A stretch of DNA of 64,000 nt from Dimorphilus gyrociliatus (Eukaryota > Annelida > Polychaeta > Dinophilidae), in NCBI GenBank assembly GCA_904063045.1, contig CAJFCJ010000012.1, positions 2,046,001-2,110,000 of the forward strand, read 5' to 3'. Below are positions 1 to 11,430 of this stretch, one piece after another (the stretch's first letter is position 1; each line of letters begins with the position of its first letter). Both the position numbers and the translations under genes were made by a program. The notes beneath the pieces were generated by a model. It was not told where the DNA came from and searched no databases. It worked only from the letters and a program-made list of their open reading frames with translations.

Positions 1-326
1 TATAGCATTACTCTGTGGAATGTATTGATTATCGACTTTCAAAGCAGGTACCTGTTTTGACGGAATATCTGTAAAAAGGGAAGAACAATATACATTTGTG
101 TTGCAAAATTACGCTTTTTATAAGCTTACCATTTTTGATTTTTTGCCACTCTTCATTTGTATAACGAGAATCAGTATAGTCTGGATTAATATAACAGATT
201 GTAAAAAATCAGTAAGTCTCCAGGTAAAACAATGCACTTACCTTGTCCTGTCAAAGCGAAAATGTATCTGACTCCTTCGGCCCTTCCACGGGCATTGAAG
301 TAGATGAGTTCGTATTTTGGTGCCAT
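1..326 (-). CDS. Sigma-class glutathione S-transferase, 5' part (cut by window edge)
   Basis: The first coding exon (242-326) begins MAPKYELIYFNARGRAEG, the classic N-terminus of sigma GSTs and haematopoietic prostaglandin D synthases. It holds the catalytic Tyr (YFNARGRAE). Two more exons follow leftwards, 130-180 (DYTDSRYTNEEW...) and 1-68. The last gives the thioredoxin-fold cis-Pro segment QVPALKVDNQYIPQSNAI, which binds the glutathione gamma-glutamyl group. Phases agree (1, 1), and all junctions have GT/AG. The C-terminal all-helical domain lies outside the window. The family conjugates glutathione to electrophiles or isomerises prostaglandin H2 in the cytosol; which of these applies here cannot be told. 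The ATG at 326 is chosen because an AG acceptor lies just upstream of it, implying a 5'UTR intron. Confidence 0.9.
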
Positions 327-560
327 AGTTTTAAAGATTCTGCAAATAGAAAAGGAAGTAATTTTTTTGACCCATTTCAAGTCACTATAACACTAGTTAA
401 AAAAAAAGAAATTGCATTGAAGCGGGTATTTCTTATCTCATAATAGATAAATATAGAGTTAAAAATTTTTTTCAGAATAAGTCTTACCTGTGTGTTAGTG
501 TCTAACTTATCAAGAGATACTGCTGTCTTGCAAAGGGTGACGAGACTGAAAATTTCTCCG
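327..560 (-). other. 5'UTR intron and leader exon of the GST gene
   Basis: A 3' splice site (tttgcag on the minus strand, near 341) sits about 15 bases before the GST start codon. A good 5' splice site (CAG|GTAAGAC, minus strand) lies near 485-490. The leader exon therefore probably runs from about 488 rightwards to roughly 550. This is inferred from splice signals only. Confidence 0.45.
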
Positions 561-1936
561 CCTTTATATGATTGCAGACGACGCCATGTAGGCCTAGTAA
601 TGTGAGTATTTCGGTCGTAACCTCATTTCAATTTTGCCTGTTTTCTGCTAGATAGTCAATAAAAAAATATTGTTAAATCTGAAATTTTATAGAAAAGTCA
701 TTTTTCTTACAATCGAGCCCATTAATGATTCCAAATGTATGCATATATGGTGATTGGAGCAGCCAAATTGCCTGGAGTGTTCTTGGAAAGTATAGGCTTA
801 GCGTCTGATATAGGGACATTTGGGTCAAACTCAAAATCGTTTGGAACGTTCTAGACTAATACTGAATTTCGCAATAATCTTGAAATTAAAGAAGAGTAAG
901 GTGTCAAAAACAAAAAAACCCTACAAATTAACTAATTTATTAGTTTATAATACAAAATTATATAGCCGTCATATTTTTCTCGAAAGTTTGAAAGTTCTTA
1001 ATAATAACAAATGGGCAAATTCATATTAAAATAAGAAGCATTTGAAATAATTATATACTGGTCAAGGGCTATATTCATAAATTAATTTCTCAAGTGTTAG
1101 CAATATTGAATAGATTAAGCTAACACCATTTAAATATTGGCAATAATATAGCTCCTAATCACACTGAACATATAACATATGTTTATTTATAAACAAAATA
1201 AATTTATTCTACATTTTTATTTACACTCGTCTTAAAACTGGTGTCAAAAAACTGATATGCACTAGTTGCATGTTATCAACAATTTAGAAAGAGTGCTATA
1301 ATTTTGGGACAAGATGATTTAATGGAATTTGAAATAATAAGAGCAGTAGGGTATATGTCGTGATGTCCTTTTATCAAATTGCTTAAACTTGATACAGCTA
1401 GCTTAAACCAGTTCAAACACCATTTTTTTATTGATTTTACAAAGAGAACCAGAATGCATATTTAGATTGCCAGGATTTTTAATTAAAGTACAAGTTTCTG
1501 CATTAGCAAATATTTAAACAATTTCCATGCTTTGCAAATTGTGTAATCAATGTTGTATTCAATATCTTAGATAATCAGAATCAGCAAGTTAAATTATGTG
1601 TAATATTAAAGCTATTTGTCAAAAAATGAGGGTGAAAAAGAATATGTTCTGTTTCATTTTAATGAACATAATACTCCTTTATCATTTGTTATTTGAAGAT
1701 ATCTTTCAAGATTATAATGATTCTTAATTGACAATGCTTTCAAGAAATTATATTATCTAATTTTAATATAGTACCAAAACTATCAACCAATGAATCATTT
1801 GACATACTGTATATTATATAATGTCTCTAGTATATCATTAAGATTGTAAATATTTGGAAATGTCCAATTTTGTGTATTTATTATTTATCAATCAAAATGC
1901 ATAATGACAAGCAGCGGTACGTGCATATCTAATAAT
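561..1936. other. Intergenic, AT-rich, no gene seen
   Basis: Both strands show only short open frames with no family resemblance and no coding-like composition. The stretch lies between the GST promoter and the 3' end of the minus-strand orphan at 1937, so it probably holds the GST promoter and the orphan's 3'UTR. Confidence 0.6.
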
Positions 1937-2983
1937 TTATCCTAGACCCAAAGTCAATGTTAAAGGTGGATTACTAGATTTCGGATAAAATTCCGAATAC
2001 CACTCTGGGTGAACGACATAATTTGTTTGCTTAGGTTGTTTCGTTGCTCTATAAAAAGCTGGTTGTGTGTTCTGTTGAACTTTCAGTGAAGTCGGATCCC
2101 AGGCCAATTTTGGTTCAACTTTTATACTTTTAGTCATTTCAGGACGATTTGGAACATTCTTCACCACTTGATTTACCCAATCATTCATATTTTTGCGAGC
2201 TTCATAATCCCTCTTTGTTATCTTGTCATTAAACAAAGTTGGTAAAGGAACAAAATGCCTACTGAGAGCGTCATAGTCTTCTCTTTTGTTTTCAATTTCT
2301 GCAGGTCGACGCCTTGTTAGTGCTGTATAGTATTTTGCAGTCTTGATTCGATCGTGAGAAGTTTCACCTCTCAAACGAAAGTTTCCTCCCACTATGACTT
2401 TGTCATTTGGATCTTTAGTGTTTGTGTTAAGAGTTTTCGGAAGAGAGCAACTATTCGATTGAGGATTACTAAAAACTTTTCCTTCGATACATTTTGTTTT
2501 TTCCTCTGAGAGTTTATCTTGAAGATTTCGCAGGTGAGGGGGAGGCCAGTTAGGCGGACATACCATAGACGCGTAGATTTCAGGAGGTCTTTTCCCTTGA
2601 AGTGCATACCAAAGGGATCTAACTGCTCTTGTTTCTATAAAGAGGATAATATTTATCACAAATAATCTTTCTTGTATTTAAGACTTTTTTACCTAATCTT
2701 TGATTTTCCAATTTCTTTTCAATTTTAAAATTATTTTGTTTTAATTCAGAATTCTGTCTGGAAATCGGAGTACTTGGGCACTTTGGTAGACGAGCCGATT
2801 GGGATCCCTTATCTTTACTATTGTTCTGTAGATGTAATAAAAAATGACAAAATATAGTCGTTGTTTTAAAATGAGATAAGAGCAGATTGCTAAAATTGAT
2901 ACAATATATTAATACAAGTTAAGGCATTATTATTTTCTATATATAGTTTATCTATTTAAAACCTCGTGACTGTTATTATGCAT
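1937..2983 (-). CDS. Orphan basic protein, possibly a cilia- or testis-type small protein
   Basis: I do not recognise this gene. The main exon is 1937-2637. It is preceded by an exon at about 2692-2832 whose phase joins cleanly (..ENQRL|ETRAVRSLW..). A possible start exon at about 2963-2983 (MHNNSHE) also fits in phase. The protein would be about 285 residues, hydrophilic, without signal peptide or membrane segment. It is rich in Lys/Arg, Asn and Pro, with repeated short Trp/Tyr/Pro blocks (VCPPNWPPPHL, KYYTALTRRRPAEIENK, PEWYSEFYPK). That style is common in axonemal microtubule-associated proteins, but no specific family is claimed. The first exon is the least certain part. Confidence 0.6.
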
Positions 2984-3035
2984 TCGTACAAATAAAAATA
3001 GACTCTACTTTATTATTAATCAAATCAACGAAAGA

Positions 3036-6000
3036 ATGAAAGGAGGGCTGTTGTTAAATATTTTGTTAATTTCTGTAATTAACATTAAATCAATTAAGTG
3101 TTTGACTGCATTAACATGCAATAATGACAATAAACTGAAGTTTGATTGCCACCCAGATAAGGCAGAAAGTGATTTAGCATTGGAAGAAAATTGCAAATCT
3201 AGGGGATGTTGTTATGTTCCATCTAAAGGAGATATTGATACACCAAGCTGTTTCTTTCCAGCTAATTTTAACTCTTATAAAATGCAGACAAAATCATGTG
3301 CTGCATCTGGTTGTAGATTTTTAATAAAGAGAGCAATGCCATCTGGTTGGCCAAGAGATATTAACGAAATAAGAGTGGACCTGACTTTTGGTGAAGATAT
3401 TATTCGTATTAAATTTACGGACCCGAAAGACAAAAGATTTGAAGTGCCTCTTGTCAATCATTTCAAACAAAAGCCATTTTCAAATTCCCAATTTCAATTT
3501 GATTTCGTTCCAGATCCATTTGGTATTAGAATCACTAGAAGAAGTACAGGAGCTGTGATGTATGTCTTTATTAAAATTTTCAGTTTGTTATATACTGTTT
3601 TGCCCATTGCAGTTTTGATACAACTGGTCTAATAACACCAATCATTTTTTCTGATCAATTTATTCAAATTTCGACGAAATTAAATACAGGACTTGTTCAA
3701 GGTATAGGAGAGCATCAAACAAAAGTACTTTTGAATGCAACATCATCCCGAAAAAGATACTCTTTATGGACTAGAGATCAGGGTCCAACTTTTAATGCAA
3801 ACCTTTATGGAGCTCATCCTGTGTATTTGCAAATGGAATCGGATTCATTAGCCAGTGGTGTTTTCCTATTAAACAGCAATGCTATGGATATCGACCTAAC
3901 GCCCGCCCCGGCAGCTACTTTTAGAACAATTGGTGGAGTCCTAGACTTTTTTATCTATGCGGGACCGACACCTGATAGAGTTATATCACAACATACGCAA
4001 GTTGTTGCTAAACCTTTTTTTCCACCATATTGGTCTCTTGGATTTCATCTATGTCGCTATGGATACAATTCTGCTAAAAACCTAAAAAATGTTATAGATA
4101 GAAATAGAGCCATCGGTTTACCTTATGTAAGTTTTCAATTACAAATATTCGACAATCTCGTAACTACCTAATGAATTTATAATACCAAAAAGGAAGTTCA
4201 ATGGAATGACATTGACTATATGAACGGCACAAAAGATTTTACTTACGATCATCAGAAATATTATGGTTTACCCGAAATTGTTAAAGACTTACACGAACAC
4301 GACCAAAAATACGTGATAATTCTGGTATGGAGTATTTCTTATTAAACAATTTGTCCTAATTTGTTTCATTTAAAGGATCCTGCTATTAGCAGTAACCAAA
4401 AACCTGGAACTTACAAGCCCTACGACGAAGGTTTACGTAGAAAAGTATTTATGACCAATGAATCGGGTGGCGTGCTTATTGGAAAAGTTTGGCCTGGAGA
4501 AACTGCTTTTCCAGATTTCTTTCATAACGATACCATTGATTGGTGGACAGATCAGCTTTTTGACTATCATAGGAAAATTCCGTATGACTCATTGTGGAAT
4601 GATATGAACGAACCATCTAATTTTGTGGAGGGTTCAATTAGTGGTTGCCCTAAGAATTCTTTAAATAATCCTCCCTATACCCCTCCTATAACAGATGGAA
4701 GATTGTCTGCTAAAACTGTTTGCCCGTCATCATTGCATCATAAATATCATCATTATAATGTTCATAATATGTATGGTTTATCTGAAAGTAGGGCATCTCA
4801 CATTGGCCTTACCAGGTTGCTAAAGAAGCGAACTTTTGTTATTTCAAGATCAACTTTCGCTGGTTCAGGTAAATATTCCGGTCATTGGGGAGGAGATCAA
4901 GCAGCAACATGGCAAGAACTTTATTATTCTATTACCCAAATGTTGAACTTTCAACTTTACGGTATTCCCTTTATGGGAGGAGATATTTGCGGATTTGTCG
5001 GTGATACTACCGAAGAACTATGCATCAGATGGACTCAGGTTGGTGCATTTTATCCATTCATGAGAAATCATAATAATTTAGGAGGAAAAGATCAAGATCC
5101 GGCAGTTTTTAGTAAACGAGCTCAAGAAGCAATAATCGATGTAACCAAGTTTCGTTACTTCGTTATGCCTTATCTCTATAGTCTTCTTTATTTGGCGTCT
5201 ACCACTGGTAAACCAGTAGTTCGACCTCTGTTTTACAATTTTCCAGCCGATAAGATCGCTTGGCCAATCGATCAACAATTTATGTGGGGGGAATGCCTTT
5301 TAATATCTCCTGTTCTTACGCCAAATACTACAGTCGTTAGGGCCTATTTCCCGACTCAAAGGTACTACGACGTAAAAACAAAGTTAATTCTGGATTCAAC
5401 AGGTCAATGGCTTGAATTAGCTGCTCCTTTGAATACAGTCAACGTACACCTTTTAGGAGGCTGTATCTTACCTACACTTTTACCTGAGACAACAACAACT
5501 AAAGCGTAAAAAATTTTTCTTATTAATGCAATAGCAAAGTCTATTTTTTTGTAACCATTTTCCAGTCGACAGAACCCATTTGGTGCTCTAATAGGTTTGG
5601 ATAGAAATGAGAATGCCAAAGGTTTTATGTATTGGGACAATGGAGATGATTTAGGTAAGATGAATAAAACTGAAAACGTATTAATTATTAATTGTATATT
5701 TTACAAATCTCTAAAGAATACGGAGAAAGGAATACGCAAATTATCTTCAAATGGACAACTAATGCTGATAAGAAAACAGCTCTTTTCGAAGCTCAAACAC
5801 TGATTGGAAACTATAAGGAAATGAAAACTTTAGATGACATTATCGTAATGGGCGTAAAACGCTGTCCAATCTCTATTAAAGCTGACCAATACTCCATACC
5901 GTTTTCTTGTAGCTTAACGGTAAGAATATGGTAATTTCTATAACCTAAATCACTTATAAAATGAATAATTATTACGCAGACACTAGAGTTATTTTCGGTA

Positions 6001-6051
6001 AAGTTGAATTTATTAAAGGCTGGGCAAATAGTAATTAAATACGAGAATTGA
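3036..6051 (+). CDS. GH31 alpha-glucosidase (acid maltase / maltase-glucoamylase type) with trefoil domain
   Basis: Seven exons join in phase (3036-3559, 3613-4126, 4193-4324, 4376-5505, 5566-5654, 5717-5919, 5980-6051), giving 887 residues. Order: signal peptide (residues 1-22), a P-type trefoil with six Cys and RGCCYVP, the N-terminal beta domain with FSDQFIQISTKL, then the (beta/alpha)8 barrel. WNDMNEP carries the catalytic nucleophile Asp (about residue 466), and SRSTFAGSGKYSGHWGGD carries the acid/base Asp. The C-terminal beta domains contain GGCILP and NPFGALIGLD. The family removes glucose from the non-reducing ends of glycogen or maltose. Length and a single catalytic unit fit lysosomal acid alpha-glucosidase (952 residues in human) better than the duplicated gut enzymes, but a secreted digestive enzyme is possible. 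No transmembrane anchor is seen beyond the signal peptide. Confidence 0.93.
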
Positions 6052-7802
6052 TTGCAAGAAAGGATGAAGAATGTTTACTGGTCGTTTGTCGATAGCCCGC
6101 AGACTTCTCATTGAATATTGACGAATATTATATATACAGTCTTTGTACTGTATATTTTAAAGTTAACCGCCTGTTTGTCATAAGAAATAGACTAAAAGTA
6201 TAAAAGTATAGAAACAAAAGAACAAAAAAATTATTATAAAATATTAACGAAACGTTGAATAAATCAATTCACTCGGATAGAGAGTTGTATGAACTGTTTG
6301 TTAAAAGTTATATTTATAGAGAAAGACTCTGTGGGGGCAGAGTGGGGAAATGGTGAAATGATATTTAATAGATAAATAGAAGAGGGAGAAAGAAAGAAAT
6401 ATTGAGATATATGTATATTGATAGATATACACTGAAAAACTTAAACAAGCAATCTGAAAAAGAAAAAGCTACTAGCATTTTTTATGATTGAGATAATCCC
6501 ATAAGCCTTAAGCCTTCAATTAAGTCTACTCGAAAACCATAGGTCGCTATGTCGTTTAGAAAAAATACAGAAACGTAAGTGGTGTATTATCGGTTCAAAA
6601 AAAAAAAACTATTCGAAAACAAGAAAAAAGTTGTCAGGGGCTCTTTTGTTATTCTTTTATCGAAAGAGAAATTGAACTTAGGGTTAGGTTTAGTTTTCTG
6701 TAGATTAAGGTGAAAATTAATTAAATATGTTTAATAATACTGTAACTAACTGTTTTTTATACATTTAAAGAACTAAAGAAAAAGTACTTAAAGCTACTTT
6801 AAAAAGTTAACAAATTATTGAAATATATTAATAATCTTATTGGATTTAAAATTAGAATTATTGTTACAGTTACCTCTCTAGTCGGGCTAAGTTGTCTTAC
6901 GTATTCTCTAGCGGAGATTGCCATTTTAAAAGTTGAAGTGAATATTGCCAATTGACGAATGTTTATGACCGAGACTTTATTCGATAAATCTCTACGGGTA
7001 ACGAACTCCAATACGATTCGATAATAAAATACTTTTATGTTAAACCAAGCCGTACCGCCTATTATATAATTATTTCATATTACTCATTGTTCGTATCTAT
7101 TATTTGAGGATTATAGAGATTACGACAAACTAGTTTGTTTGTTAATTGAATAAGGGAAAAAAGAGTCAATGAGAAAGAAGATAGACTCTTCTGAATAGTT
7201 AATATCTTTGTTATCCACTCAACGTTTTACTTCTACTAAGGAAATTATTATTTGCTAGATAAACTTTATATTTAATTAAAAAAAAACAGGCTTAATTAAA
7301 GAATTACTGTGAACATGACTGCAGTTTTCTATTATATATATTTCTCCTTTTATTACTTTATTGATTATTTACTTTATTAATTATGTTAAAATGTTTTTTT
7401 CGCTAACTTTTTTATCCTCCTTTAAGGACATTGAACATTCCTATTTCTTTAGTATTCAATGTTATAATAAAGGGTATAAAGCTCTCTCTCTCTCTCTTTA
7501 TATAACTATAACTTTTGATCTAATTACTTTTCTATACTTGTGTCTAAGGCGTTGTTTAATAGTGAAAGAAGAAAGAGTTGGAGGCGGGAAAGGGGGCAGA
7601 GAATTGAAATATATGTATTATAATAAATTAAATCTACATAGGCCTATAGGATTGTAAATAGGTTCAGTCCCGAAATAATAATATTAAACAGGTTACCTGG
7701 TTTGAAAAAATAAAAATTGTCTGTAGAATTTTGCTCCCCGTTTAAAAAAGTATTTAAACTGGAGTAATTATTAAGAACCCTGTTTAGCTGAGCATTTAAA
7801 AC
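6052..7802. other. Long intergenic region, mostly empty
   Basis: AT-rich, with poly-A/T runs, a short CT microsatellite near 7483-7498 and a GGGTTAGG motif near 6680. One isolated minus-strand ATG frame at 6873-6923 is listed separately. No other coding candidate was found. Promoter elements for the downstream hydrolase presumably lie at the right end. Confidence 0.5.
6873..6923 (-). CDS. Possible lone 5' coding exon
   Basis: On the minus strand an ATG opens MAISAREYVRQLSPTRE and runs straight into a good-looking donor (GAG|GTAACT). The amino acid composition is coding-like, but I could not find convincing following exons between here and the GH31 gene. It may be a first exon of an unrecognised small gene or chance. 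Confidence 0.2.
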
Positions 7803-8655
7803 ATGAATTTAACTATTCGATTAGCCGCATATTCTATCAAGCTCCCAGGAAGTTCAGCTTTTAAAACTCCTTTATCAACATTTACAAGACTGATGTCCAC
7901 GCAAAGAATTGAATTTGACACGAAGAATGCTAAGGGATCATGTCCTGGTGTACTTTGCGGAGATGCAAAGAGTAAGCCAAAGGGTGTCATCATTATTCAC
8001 GAATGGTGGGGAATGAATGATCAAATAGCAGAAACCGGTAAAAAAATCTCCGAGGAGGGTGGCTTTACAACTTTAGTGCCTGATTTCTATAGAGGTCAGG
8101 TTGCTGCCGATAGCGAAATGGCTGGACATTTAATGAGTAACCTTGATTGGAAGGGAGCACTTTTGGTAAAGATTTGACCTAGTTAACTTAGCAATTGAAC
8201 AATTTCTTTATAATCATTATTATATTGAAACTTGTTTACAGGATATTAGCGCTGCAGCTGAATACCTCAAGTCCAAAGGATGCAACAAAGTGGGAGTAAT
8301 GGGATTCTGTATGGGAGGTGCATTGAGTTTCGCCGCAGCAGCCAGTTGTCCCGAAATAAGTGCTTCTGCACCTTTCTACGGTATACCTTCAGCAGAATTA
8401 GCCGATTTAACAAAAATAGCAATACCGTTGGAAGCTCATTTTGGTAAAAAAGACGACATAAAAGGATTCTCCTCACCAGACGATTATCTACCTTTAAAAG
8501 AGAAACTAGAAAAAGCTGGTGTTAAGGCTAAATTTTTCGAATACGATGCTGGACATGCCTTCACAAATAAGTCTGGCCCATTGAATAATTATAACGAAGC
8601 GTGCTGTAAGCAAGCTTTTGAAAGAGTATACAAACTCTTCCAAGATAATCTTTAA
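7803..8655 (+). CDS. Dienelactone hydrolase family protein (carboxymethylenebutenolidase-like)
   Basis: Two exons (7803-8165 and 8242-8655, phase 0) encode 258 residues. The alpha/beta hydrolase signature is complete: oxyanion/strand region GVIIIHEWWGMN, nucleophile Cys in GFCMGG (a Cys-type nucleophile, as in DLH and human CMBL), and the catalytic His in DAGHAF. The acid residue lies in the segment between them (region FGKKDD). The family hydrolyses dienelactones and, in animals, cyclic-ester prodrugs, in the cytosol. The first 30 residues are extra relative to CMBL and look amphipathic and basic, with a second Met at MSTQRIEF, so a mitochondrial presequence with an alternative cytosolic start is possible. 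An AATAAA-like signal lies about 40 bases after the stop. Confidence 0.9.
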
Positions 8656-8786
8656 ATACTTGAAGAAAATAGAAAATACAATTGAGTGAAAGAAATAAAC
8701 TAATTAATTAATTAATTAATTCGGAACGTAGATTAATTTCAATTTATATTTAAAAATTTTATAACAAAATAATAACAAGTAACCCT

Positions 8787-10244
8787 ATGTTTATACAACT
8801 ACTACAATGTTTATTAATTGTTATTATCTTACAAAATCATTATATGGATTACGTAAGGTGTACAATGAAAAGGATTAAAAGAAATGATATAGAGATATTC
8901 TATACTTTACCTAAAAAAGGATATTCATTTATATTAGAACTTCGTCATAAAAGAGATAAGAGAGGTCAATCGATAAATTTAAAAATATCTGATTTTGAGA
9001 ATTATTTATGTAAAAGATCAAATAAGAAAAATTGTTTATTTAGTGTTAGTCTAATAAGAAAAATTTATTCAGCAATTCTTGTAAATGTTACTTATATTAC
9101 TAACGAAAGTAATCAAACTGCAAAATTAACTTTAGCTCAGGCGTTAAAGTTTTATATACATAAGAAAGAATTTCTCTGGGAAGATAAAACTGTAAATGAT
9201 GTAATAATCTGCGAAAGGGGAAAGAGATTATTTTATGTACTCGACGAGATATTGTGCAAAGAATGCTCTATAGGTAGTTATTCAGATAAGCATAACCTTA
9301 AGAAATGCCATCCGTGTACAAGAGGCTATTATCAGGGGAAAGTTGGACAGACTGAATGCGATCAGTGTCCCGTAAATTATACTACAAGTAGAAAGAGGGC
9401 AATCCATAACTTTGAATGCGTTTTGATGGACGAAAACGGCAAACCGAAACCATTAGACAAATATCCTGAAATTGTTACTTTTCCTTATTTTATTCCTTAT
9501 TTAACTCTACAAATACTAGTCTACTGTCTTCCTTGCATCTTCTTATATATGATCAAACGTAAGGATAGGAAAGACTCTGATACGTCCATCGGACTTAATC
9601 TTGAGAAATTATGGAAGAAGGAACACGACGGCTATCCAACAGTTTATCAAGAAGTTGATACGGAAAAGGTAAGAAGATTATCTCGAGTTTTAGGTTCTCG
9701 TAAATCCATAGGGCGACGGCCATCGCAGAATTTAGAGATTATCACCATGGAGATTCATAAACCTGCTCATAGACTAACTCAAGCCGATATTGATATTCAA
9801 GTTAAAAAGTATATAAAAGAGTTTAATAGGAAGCGGATGTCTCATTTACAAAATAGTATTGCCATTATACCTAATGGAAAAGACGAAGGTAGCGATGAAT
9901 CTTTCCCTAAATATAACAAATTAGAAACTGTAAATGGTACTTCAAATGATGGAGAAGGTTGTTCGAGTTCAGCAAATTATCTTCCGGCCCGTCAACGAAG
10001 CGTCTCATTAGGAAAAACTGACACGAGTTCTCCTGACGAGAAATTTAATCATATAGTTAATTCCCCATCGCCAATGTTAAGGAGATCAGTGACTCCACCC
10101 AGTGAACAATTCAATAAAGTTCAATCTTTAAGATTTAGGTCAAAGTCAGCTCGCTGTCTAAAGAAATATTTTAAAAGTAGCAGACTAAACTGTAGTGGTT
10201 TGAAGGGGAGATACTACGAAAAATTACTCTCTATTGACGAATAA
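8787..10244 (+). CDS. Intronless single-pass receptor-like orphan with Cys-rich GCC2/GCC3-type repeat
   Basis: One uninterrupted frame of 485 residues, unusual here because neighbours are spliced. Seen: a hydrophobic N-terminus (residues 1-17, signal peptide), an ectodomain of about 220 residues with N-glycosylation sequons (NVT, NES, NYT), and a Cys-rich module CKECSIGSYSD...CHPCTRGYY...CDQCP, which has the spacing of ephrin-receptor-like/TNFR-like GCC2_GCC3 repeats. One membrane segment follows (about 231-253, YFIPYLTLQILVYCLPCIFL), then a basic, Ser-rich cytoplasmic tail of about 230 residues without a kinase or other known domain. It would act at the cell surface; ligand and function are unknown. 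Low GC and Lys/Asn/Ile richness match the region. Confidence 0.8.
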   Translation: MFIQLLQCLLIVIILQNHYMDYVRCTMKRIKRNDIEIFYTLPKKGYSFILELRHKRDKRGQSINLKISDFENYLCKRSNKKNCLFSVSLIRKIYSAILVNVTYITNESNQTAKLTLAQALKFYIHKKEFLWEDKTVNDVIICERGKRLFYVLDEILCKECSIGSYSDKHNLKKCHPCTRGYYQGKVGQTECDQCPVNYTTSRKRAIHNFECVLMDENGKPKPLDKYPEIVTFPYFIPYLTLQILVYCLPCIFLYMIKRKDRKDSDTSIGLNLEKLWKKEHDGYPTVYQEVDTEKVRRLSRVLGSRKSIGRRPSQNLEIITMEIHKPAHRLTQADIDIQVKKYIKEFNRKRMSHLQNSIAIIPNGKDEGSDESFPKYNKLETVNGTSNDGEGCSSSANYLPARQRSVSLGKTDTSSPDEKFNHIVNSPSPMLRRSVTPPSEQFNKVQSLRFRSKSARCLKKYFKSSRLNCSGLKGRYYEKLLSIDE

Positions 10245-10364
10245 GTGTTTAGGCTGTAGATTATAATGAGAGTTATAGGCAAAGTTGATATCTTTTCAAC
10301 TTTATTGTATTTTTTGTGTCTTTAAACAAATTCAATTATATAAAGTTAATAAATGTACAGTATA

Positions 10365-11300
10365 TTAGGCACTAGATTTTAATAAAGTATTTATATTAAA
10401 TTGATTACTTTTTAAACCAATCTGTCTATAAACGGCATCTTTCATTGCCATTTCTTCAGCAATTTGTTCAGTTTCTCCACCGGAGTAACCTATTAATTTC
10501 CTGTCTGCGTAAACTCCAATTAGAAAGGCCGATTCTACTGTATTTCTTCCATTTTCAAATAATATTCTAGTAGTTATTTCACCTTGGAAATTTTTAGACA
10601 GAATTTCGTGAGGATTTCGAATTTCCAGCATTTGTAATACATCATCACTTATTAATAGCGATAATATAAAATCTGTGATAAATTTTTCACAACGCTGTTG
10701 ACTACCTTCTGTTAGGAGTAGACCAAGAAAAGCTACAAAAGAATCGTGGAGAATTTCGTCAGTCTCTTCTTCGCAGAGCTGAAGGTCCCTAAATCCAAGA
10801 TTCTTGGCAACTCTAGAAACGGTTTCTATAGAACAAAGATTCGATGAGATCGAATTTATTCCATAATTTGGAACTTGAGGAAGAAATTCTGATAGTTTTT
10901 TTTTCGTACATTCTTCTAAGAATGAAAGACCTTTTTTACAATACTCTTCGTTATGTGTGTCGTCAATGTCATCCGTATCCATTTCTAAACTTTCCCTTTT
11001 TCGTTTTTCAGCCTCGATATAGCACGAATGAGTAAAAGCTTTTTTGAGACTATCTAGACTAACATCTTCATTAAGTCTTTTGGTAAAAGCATATAATTCG
11101 CTATCATAATTCCAATTATAGAAGGCTGATCGATGCCGGGGTTTTTCTGGACCAACTTCATTTCGCCTTTTGTACAGCTCTTGCAAATATGGTCGCTTCC
11201 AACGTTTAAATGATCGTGTGCAAACCAGATTAGGTGTTCTATTAAGCAAGTTTAGTTGAAAGATTCGAATAATATTTGTCCTACACGTGAGAGATGCCAT
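10365..11300 (-). CDS. MRPL44: Mitochondrial large ribosomal subunit protein mL44
   Basis: One exon of 311 residues. The N-terminus is basic and hydrophobic (mitochondrial presequence), followed by the mL44-specific block RWKRPYLQELYKRR. An RNase III-like fold follows (HSCYIEAEKRKRESL, FLEECTKKKL, DSFVAFLGLLL) without the canonical acidic catalytic motif. A C-terminal double-stranded RNA-binding domain follows (GVYADRKLIGYSGG, AEEMAMKDAVYRQIG). mL44 is a structural, catalytically inactive RNase III relative of the mitoribosome. Human mL44 is 332 residues, so length fits. Its start is about 130 bases from the divergent CEBPZ start, so the two probably share a bidirectional promoter. Confidence 0.9.
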   Translation of the reverse strand: MASLTCRTNIIRIFQLNLLNRTPNLVCTRSFKRWKRPYLQELYKRRNEVGPEKPRHRSAFYNWNYDSELYAFTKRLNEDVSLDSLKKAFTHSCYIEAEKRKRESLEMDTDDIDDTHNEEYCKKGLSFLEECTKKKLSEFLPQVPNYGINSISSNLCSIETVSRVAKNLGFRDLQLCEEETDEILHDSFVAFLGLLLTEGSQQRCEKFITDFILSLLISDDVLQMLEIRNPHEILSKNFQGEITTRILFENGRNTVESAFLIGVYADRKLIGYSGGETEQIAEEMAMKDAVYRQIGLKSNQFNINTLLKSSA

Positions 11301-11430
11301 CTTTAGGCGAAATATTCTACGCTTGGTAGAATATAATTGGTAGAGTTGGGCGAAATTGTCGTTGTAGACGAAACTGGTAGAAGAGAAAAACGTGTTTAGA
11401 AAGCTGTCTTATGCGAATTTTCAAATAATT

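Noticed and set aside
820..1029. 69-codon plus-strand open frame
   Set aside because: Lys/Asn/Leu-rich composition typical of chance frames in AT-rich DNA; no splice context or family likeness.
6678..6693. TTAGGGTTAGG as an interstitial telomere tract
   Set aside because: Fewer than two full units; expected by chance in AT-rich DNA.
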